64,000 bases of DNA, taken from Saposhnikovia divaricata (taxonomy: Eukaryota > Streptophyta > Magnoliopsida > Apiales > Apiaceae). The translations under genes were made by a program, and so were the position numbers. Location of the stretch: NCBI GenBank assembly GCA_036435485.1, contig CM071599.1:204017178-204081177 (forward strand), written 5' to 3'. Below the pieces are notes generated by a model, which ran no database searches, was not told the DNA's origin, and saw only the letters and a program-made list of their open reading frames with translations. How positions within the stretch are numbered: position 1 is the first letter of the stretch; each line of letters begins with the position of its first letter. Of this stretch, positions 56,888 to 64,000 are shown in pieces.

Positions 56888-59494
56888 CTAAAACTTCACC
56901 TTGACTTTTCCACCAATCGATTTTTTCTTTTTCTTCTTCACACCTCTAAGGTGCGTATTCGATTCGGACGGCTGAACAACACTCTCTTCTACTTCATCAT
57001 CGGTCATCCACCTTCTTAACACGTTATCTTGGCATACTTCAAAAATCACAAGTTCATCATCCACAAGGACATACTTCAAGTGTGGTGGCAGCTTCCCAAG
57101 CTTCACCTTCGAGAGATCGTGAATGGAAGAATTATCAATGGAACCATTGATTTGATGCTCGAGCTTGTGCACGTCCGACTTTTCGCTCAACAACTGATCA
57201 AACTCTTCTTCCTGTCTCGTATCAACCATCTCCACACTGAAACACTCCTCATCCCCTGTCGGAAATTTCATGGCCTTGAACACATTAAAGGTGACATTCT
57301 GATCTTGCACCCTCATTGTAAGCTCTTCTTTCTGCACATCGATCAAAGTACGACCCGTAGCTAGAAAAGGCCTTCCCAAGATTATGGGAATCTTCTTATC
57401 CTCCTCAAAATCCAAGATAACAAAATCAGCTGGGAAGATGAGCTTATCAACTTTCACTAAGACATCCTCCACTATACCCCTTGGATACGTGATAGTCCGA
57501 TCAGCCAACTGCAAAGAGATATTGGTAGGTTTTGGATCCGGTAAGCCAAGTTGCATATAGACTGACAAGGGCATGAGATTGATGCTAGCTCCCAAATCAA
57601 ATAAACATTTGTCAAAAGACAACTTCCCAATGGTGCATGGAATTGTAAAGCTTCCTGGATCCTTAAGTTTAGGAGGCAATTTCTGTTGCAACACCGCACT
57701 GCACTCCTCTGTCAATGCCACTGTTTCAAATTCTTCCAACCTTCTCTTTTTCGAAAGGATATCCTTCATAAACTTAACATAGCTCGGCATCTGCGCTAAT
57801 GCGTCAGCAAAAGGAATATTAATGGACAATTTCTTGAAGACGTCCAAAAATTTTTGAAGTTTCTTTTCTTTACTCTGCTGCACGCGTCGAGGAAAGGGAG
57901 GAGGAGGATATATCTGAGTACCCTTTGTAGACTGCTCCGGAAAAGCTTTAACAGGTTCCTTGCTCTTCTCTACTTCACCCGCTAGATCATCAGCTACCAA
58001 GTCAGATTTCTCAAATTCAGGCACTCTAGATTTTTCGGCTTGCTGATTCTGCACTTCTTTATCCTCCTTAGCGGCTGATTTAGGCTCAGATGTAACCTTT
58101 CCCGATCGTAAAGTGACTGCTTTCACCTGTTCATGAACAACTTCTCTCCTGCCTGGATTAATCTCTGTATCACTAGGAAGAGTTCCGGGTTGCCTACTAA
58201 GTAAGGCACTTGCAATATGTCCTAAATGGGTTTCCAAGACTTTCTGGCCAGCTTGTAGGTTCTTTACCGCTATCCACACATCATCTGATTTTTCATTAGA
58301 AGATTACCCCGCATGAGCCTGGGGCTGTTGCTGCTGAAATCCAGGAGGCTGATATGATTGCTTTGGAGCATACTGCTGCTGGTAACCTTGATTGAATGGC
58401 CTTGCTTGCTGACCCTGAAACTGCTGATAGGGCTGAGGTTGTTGAGCACCTTGGTTGTTGCTCCAGCTGAAATTAGGATGATTCCTGTTGTTTGGATGAT
58501 AGGTGGCTGGTACTGGTGCAGCAGGTCTCTGAAAATTACTTACGAACTGTGCTGATTCAGAAGAGATAGCACACTGATTCGTTTCATGTGCGCCCGCACA
58601 TAGCTCACAAACACTAGCAACCTACTGAACTCCATAATTAGCAAAAGAATCCACCTTCATCGAAAGAGCTTTCAACTGAGCCGTAATCATTGAAACTGTA
58701 TCTACTTCCAAAATTCCTGCTACCTTGCCTTGAGATAGCCTTTGGGTTGGATTTTGATATTCATTAGCAGCCATCATCTCTATAAGTTCATAAGCTTCAT
58801 CATAGCTCTTTGCCCACAGAGCTCCTCCTGATGCTGCATCTAGTAAAGGCCTAGACTGTGCTCCCAACCTATTGTAGAAACCATTAATAACCATCCAATC
58901 AGGCATGCCATGATAAGGACACCTTCGTAGCATCTCCTTATAACGTTCCCAAGCCTCACACAAAGATTCGCCAGATTGCTGTTGAAATTGAGTTAACTGG
59001 TTCCTTATTGCTGCAGTTTTCGCCATAGGGAAGAATTTAGTAAGAAAATTCTGAGCAAGATCATCCCATGTAGTAATGGAACCAGCTGGTAGAGAATGTA
59101 ACCAGCCCTTAGCCTTATCCCTTAAGGAGAATGGGAAAAGCCTCAACTTGATAGCATCATCCGACACACCATTAAATTTGAAAGTGTCGCAGATCTCGAT
59201 AAAGTCCCGGATGTGCATATTAGGATCCTCTGTCGAAGCACCCCCAAACTGAACCGAATTCTGCACCATCTGAATTGTGCTCGGCTTGATCTCAAAGTTA
59301 TTTGCTGCAATAGCTGGCCTGACAATACTAGATTGTATGTCAGTAATCTTCGGCTGCGAATAGTCCTTCAAAGCCTTAACTGCTGCTGGTAGATCTGCCA
59401 TCTCTACAGTAGTTTCAAGTTCCTCTTTCTGATTATCTACTACACGACCGTCTTCTGCCAGTTTTTCCTTACGAGCCTGCAAACGTGTTCGCAT
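56888..59494 (-). pseudogene. Athila-like gag-protease ORF (inner)
   Basis: Starts at ATG 59494 (MRTRLQARKEKLAEDG). Capsid domain of the Retrotrans_gag type (IRDFIEICDTFKFNGVSD, LRLFPFSLRDKAKGWLHSLP, LTKFFPMAKT), then knuckle CELCAGAHETNQC, a Gln/Pro-rich linker, and an aspartic protease with CLFDLGASINLMPLSVYMQL and IPIILGRPFLATGRTLID. Ends with the basic KKKKKKSIGGKVKVKF at 56888. Two in-frame stops: TAG 58622-58624 and TAA 58304-58306; otherwise one frame of 868 codons. No pol downstream. Confidence 0.88.
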
Positions 59495-59603
59495 ACACTT
59501 TCAAGTACCTGAAACACCACGAAACAAACACTAAAAAATCCGAGTCAGTGAACGCTAACAACCACTATTGACAAACACATAAACCAAAATAAAACATCGA
59601 TGA

Positions 59604-59627
59604 TCCCCGGCAGCGGCGCCAAAAACT
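59604..59627 (-). other. Primer binding site of inner element
   Basis: Minus strand tttttggcgccgctgccgg..., the same Athila-type PBS as the outer element. Confidence 0.88.
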
Positions 59628-61188
59628 TGTTATGCTAAATTCACGCAAGCGCACGTAGTCACAAGTAATACAATTAAAGTTCGTTCCACAGAGATCTGGT
59701 TAAGTTTTACTCAGAAAATATGCCTATGCAATAATGTATGGTTTTAATTCACTGCTAAGAAAATTAACAAATATGGTTTTGATTATCTAAATTAAACTAA
59801 GATGCAAATTATAAAATTAAGAATTAACGAAGTGACAAGAATTAAAATCGAATTACTAATATGAGAATAAACATGGAATCCTAGTTTCATCATCTACTTC
59901 ACTTAGAGTTGCAGCCTTTAATTAAAACATGTGATGGTTTTGATATCTGATCGAATAACACGGAAAGAGTACAAGTTACCTCTCAGTATACTAGTACCAA
60001 TCTATGCATACATCCACAAAAGAGATAGAAGATGAATAGGCACCTATTATGTTTAGACCCTATATCTCTATAGAATTTGAAAACATAAAGGTTGAAGCAC
60101 AAGTTATCCACTTAGATCACATAGGGTAGCATAATATCTCTATTCATGCCACAAATCATGATACTTAACATCAACCTATCCTATGCTAGCATGGCAAGTT
60201 CTAAATCTCAAGATCCACTCTCGTTTAGCAGGAGATTAACATATTAGATGTTCGCGACGCACCTAAATACCATAAGCACAACCATACAAGGATATCAAGA
60301 ATTCACCACACATAAACCTCTAAGGCATGCAAAGTACTAAGCTACATAGATAAATCCACTAGGATCCCACGACAACGATTAGTTCATAATTGAACTTTTC
60401 GTCACCATGGGATTTGACGAAAACATGATATTAAACAAGATATAAAAGAAAGAATTAATAATATTAATAACGTAAAGAGTTGAGAAAACAAATCTATGAT
60501 TCAACGTATACAAAAGATGAAGTAGATCTAGATCCGTGCTTGTCACCGAGCTTGAATCCTTCTCTCCTTTTCTCTCTTGCGAAACTAACTTACAATAATA
60601 ATCCCCCCGAATTACAAGGCTTAGAGGTGTTTATATAAGCCTACATATCTTGCCCAACAAGAAAAACAACCTAGAATACAATTAGAAATAGGTTTGGATG
60701 CCTAAAATACAATTAAAATTCGAATAAGGGCAAAACAGAGATTTTTCAGCAAAACAGCAATTTTCAGCAATTTTTTTCTCCCGCAGGAGCGCTGCCTGCG
60801 CAGCTCCAGCGCAGCCTGCGCTGCTTCTCCTGTACCAAGCGCAGCCTGCGCAGTTCCAAGCGCAGCCTGCGCTGCCTTGGCTGTTCAGGCTATTTTTCTG
60901 CAGTTTTTTTCTTCTTCGTTTCTCGTCCGTTTTCTTCCATTCCTTTTGCATTCACTTCCCGTCTTCATGCCAATGTCTTGAACACTCTTGGTAGTTGATA
61001 TTAAGTCACCATTCTTCATTCCTTAGCGTAATCAACTCCAAATTCAACGGAAAATTCACCCTTAAACGATATTTCTCCAAACCTGCACAAGTAAATAAAA
61101 CACATAAAAACTACGACAAACTTGAGGCCAAATACACCAATTTAAGCCGATACGGAATATTCCAAGTGGATATAAAATCCACTTATCA
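59628..61188 (-). repeat. Inner Athila-like 5' LTR
   Basis: Partner of 53737-55297. TATA box tatataaaca on the minus strand at about 60629-60638, matching the outer LTR promoter tatataaacac. GC-rich agcgcagcctgcgc array at 60784-60880. Confidence 0.92.
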
Positions 61189-62136
61189 GTCGGCATGTGT
61201 AATAAAGTCGTGGGATCATTGTTATTGTCTATATTATTGTTGCTTTAGCTCTTGAAAAAAAAAACAGAAAAAAAAAAGAAAAAGAGAAAAAAAAGAGAAA
61301 AAAAAGTTATATTATGAGAGCATATTTGTGTCATTGTGATCCTACTTTAGTCGACTAGTCGAGTGTTTTTGTTGAAAGAAGAATAGCAAAATTATGAGGG
61401 GGGAAAATAGGTGGTTGTGTATGATTTTTTATAAGCTCCTACTAGCTTTTGACAATTCACCTGTTTTGGCTTATTTGACATACCTTGTCCCTAGCCCCGT
61501 TACAACCCAAATAAAGACCTTTTGATTATCGTCATTGATGTATGTTGTGTTAAGAGTTAGATTGATACCAAATGTCAAGCATGTTTATGATTTTGTTGGA
61601 ATTGAGTGATACACTTACCCTTGTTCTTGAGTGAATATTCTTTTGTGAGTGGATTGTGAGTGTTTGCTTGTTTTTACGTATGAGATCCCCAGTTTTGTCT
61701 CAAAGATGTACTCTTGTAGGCTTAGCATGATTACTAAATTATTCTTACATTTGACATGGACTTTTGAGAGCTTATGCATGTTCATTGAGTAGACTATGTG
61801 AATGTTTGCACTTTCGACACCAAGACATTGCATTATTACTTTGATTCTTAAGTTGATATGGCATGAGAGGATCTGAAGGTATGGTATGATATTAGTTGCA
61901 TTTTTTATATTAGTTGCATTCATGCATTGCATTGCATTAGATTAAATTTTGTGGGTACATTCGCTATAGGCCCTCATGAGACCTTACTCGTCCACTAGAG
62001 CTGCCTAGGGGTTTAAAGGGCTTGTTGCATATGCCAAATGCAACCGTGATCACCTACGGAAGTGGTACTAGTTAGTTAGTTAGTTAGTTGTAATTGTATA
62101 TGTTTGAGGACAAACATTGGTTTAAGTTTGGGGGTG
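61189..62136 (+). other. Outer element 3' internal region, part 2, with PPT
   Basis: Starts with TSD copy GTCGG, has a 50-bp A/G-only run at 61254-61304, no ORF, and ends with PPT aagtttgggggtg (62124-62136). The same PPT string also occurs inside at 52896. Confidence 0.75.
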
Positions 62137-63833
62137 TGATAAGTGGATTTTATATCTACTTGGAACATTCTAAATCGGCTTAATTTGATTGCTTTGGCCT
62201 CAAGTTTGTGGTAGTTTTGATGTGTTTTGGTTAATTGTGCAGGGTTGAAGAAATGTCGATTAAAGGTGTAGTTTCCGTCATTATTTGGAGTTGATTTATG
62301 ATATGGAATGAAGAATGGATGCTAATATCAACTCCTAAGAAGTATACAAGTCATTAAGGATGAAAGACGGAAGCTCATGCAAAAGGAACGGAAGAAAAAG
62401 CTTAAAAATCGAAGAAAAATCAATTTTCGCAGATCGGGACCAAGCCGGGAGCCTAATTGGCGCCCCAGAGCTGTTTTATGCAGATTGAGCTGGCGCCTCA
62501 GGCGCCCAACCGGCGCTTCAGGCGCTGCGGCGTGCTGGGGAAAATCAGCCAGAATTTCTGATTCTTGTTTTGGCCATATCTTGAGTTCTAGAAGTCCGTT
62601 TTGGACGATCTTACAGTCCACGTGAAGCTAACGAGATTCTCTATCATTCTAAAGTGGTCCAGATGTCCACTTACAACGGGATCCGCCCAGAAACAGGCCA
62701 GAAAATCCAGCAGCTTCCAGAAATTCGATTTGAAGTGGGAAACTTCCATAAATCCAATCCTAATCAACATGGAAACACTAGGGGCGCTAGGAACATTCTA
62801 GAGGGCTGTGTTAAGCGTGGAAACTTGCAATTCTTACTTCTATTCAAGCTTGGAAACTTGCCATCTCCTAATCCAACTCTATTTGTGACAACTTCCTTGG
62901 AATGCAATTCTATTATGGAAAGGACTTGGAGGCTAATACATCTAGTGGCTATATAAACACATCTTGGGACACATTATTAAGGATGTAATATTAGATCAGA
63001 TAATATAGTTTAGAGTAGATTATTATTATTAGTTGGAGATGTAGAGAAACACCATGACTCTTCTTTTGGGTGACAACATTGAAGTTTGAAGGTTTTGTTC
63101 TCTTAATCTTTTCTTTGTTCTTATTAGTTTAATTATCTTTTCTTGTTTTACTAGTTGTTTTACTTATTTAATTATTATCGAGTAGTTATTTCTAGGGCTT
63201 AAAGGGAAGCCATGTTTGCACTAATATTGGCATGATTTTCATAGTGGTTTGATTGGTTATGGTTAATTCTGATTGATATGTTTTAATCATTAATTTGTGT
63301 AATCGGCCGATATCATGGATTAATTATATGCAAATAGGGGTATGGATCGAGAGATTTACTTACTAGAGGCACACATACGATTAGAAGAATTGAATTTGAG
63401 TGCGGAAGCATCATTGGATTTCTGAGAGCGTTAATGCTTGGAAGAGATTAACTTGACTCTAATTACCTGATTGATTGAATTACTAAAATTGGTTAATTGT
63501 GTTGAATGTTTCGAGAGTGTTAATGCTTGAAAGAGATTAACATACTCTATTCATAGGATCACATTGATTGCTTTAGCTTAAGAGCCAATTGTGTAAGCAT
63601 GGTGGACCTGATTGCCCTAGGTTTTAAATAATTTGTTTATCATCTGTTTAATTAGTGTTAATCTTGTTTAATTAGTTAATTAATATTCTCCAATATTCGT
63701 CTGACCCTTGAAACAATTAACGATAACTGAAAAGGAATTAGTAGAACTTGTCTCCTTGTGGATTCGACCCGCTTGCCATCTGTACTAGCAATAGACACCG
63801 TGCGCTTGCGGTTAGACATAATTTTAAACATCA
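62137..63833 (+). repeat. Outer Athila-like 3' LTR
   Basis: 1697 bp, partner of 49548-51244; followed by TSD ACAAT (63834-63838) and by the continuation of element X. Confidence 0.92.
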
Positions 63834-64000
63834 ACAATCCCAACCAACAATTCAAATTATAACTGATTTAAATGCGAATAATACTCATATTACTAATTAT
63901 ACCAAACGGACATACAACTCTCAAAAATTTAAATACGAAACAATTAGTATGATTTATAAGATTTATCTCGGCTCAGGTATACATCATCGCCTATATTTAC

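Larger units (their letters stand above)
53737..61188 (-). mobile_element. Inner non-autonomous Athila-like element (gag-protease only)
   Basis: LTRs 53737-55297 and 59628-61188 (1561 bp each, about 12 mismatches), TSD GTCGG at 53732-53736 and 61189-61193, PBS, PPT. Carries gag and protease, but the 1.6 kb between protease and PPT holds no RT, RNase H or integrase. It resembles the plant gag-only class called TR-GAG. Inserted antiparallel into a related element. Confidence 0.92.
49548..63833 (+). mobile_element. Outer non-autonomous Athila-like element
   Basis: LTRs 49548-51244 and 62137-63833 (1697 bp each, about 25 mismatches), TSD ACAAT at 49543-49547 and 63834-63838, PBS, PPT. Without the inner insertion it is about 6.8 kb. 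One ORF only; no protease, RT or integrase found. PBS and LTR ends place it in the Athila lineage of Ty3/Gypsy; it must move with proteins from another element. Confidence 0.9.
48090..64000. mobile_element. Element X: LTR-like sequence, 3' end outside window
   Basis: Interrupts the S3 ORF at 48090 with TGTGGCGCCCTCAAATCCGG. 48090-49547 and 63839-64000 are its visible parts, the rest being the Athila-like insertions. Contains (TA)n at 48155-48187 and 48482-48547, and gagcaacaaatttgctcagc as in some plant LTRs. No ORF. Probably an LTR of a Gypsy-type element; the family is uncertain. Confidence 0.5.

Overview
The window is nuclear DNA of a flowering plant, most likely a eudicot. It is AT-rich and packed with plant LTR retrotransposons (Sirevirus-type and other Copia, Athila-like Gypsy) plus MITEs. 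Only two host gene loci are visible: the 3' exons of an intron-containing aldo-keto reductase and a small intronless S-protein homologue (plant self-incompatibility S1 family). I cannot name the species.

Layout. 1-11362: rearranged Sirevirus material. A minus-strand element (S1) has LTRs at 2297-3356 and 10303-11362 with env-like, RT/RNase H, integrase, protease and half a gag between them. A second gag half sits outside the low-coordinate LTR, and inverted integrase and LTR pieces at 1-1083 make a fold-back arrangement. 12252-14469: last three exons of the aldo-keto reductase. 14880-17256: DNA-transposon-like region carrying a duplicated 240-bp segment that resembles an organelle-targeting exon, split by a hAT-like element. 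18139-18549: S-protein homologue gene. 18550-22698: AT-rich intergenic DNA with degenerate tandem repeats, a fold-back MITE and a Stowaway MITE.

22699-42688: a decayed plus-strand Sirevirus (S2) with 5' LTR, gag, pol, a small extra ORF and an env-like ORF; its 3' end is missing. A nearly intact minus-strand Copia element (30366-38978, matching 1520-bp LTRs, TSD TGAAC) is inserted in the small ORF. 42706-44586: Gypsy-type gag-like pseudogene with a probable intron, its promoter region and an 80-bp tandem array. 44587-48089: 3' LTR and env-like ORF of a third Sirevirus (S3, minus). It is cut at 48090 by element X, which runs off the window. X contains a 6.8-kb non-autonomous Athila-like element (49548-63833, TSD ACAAT), which in turn contains a related 7.45-kb non-autonomous Athila-like element in the opposite orientation (53737-61188, TSD GTCGG).

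The most interesting signals are nucleic-acid structures rather than genes. (1) A hairpin near the PBS end of all three Sirevirus LTR families has a conserved C-rich loop and a stem that differs by paired changes. (2) A ~130-bp module of two hairpins plus a G-rich PPT-like tract is shared at identical spacing by the two nested Athila-like elements although their coding regions differ. (3) A 9-mer (TCAACGGAT/ATCCGTTGA) recurs through S2, in LTR, gag, integrase tail and 3' spacer, in different reading frames and often as inverted pairs. All coordinates, mismatch counts and alignments were made by eye.
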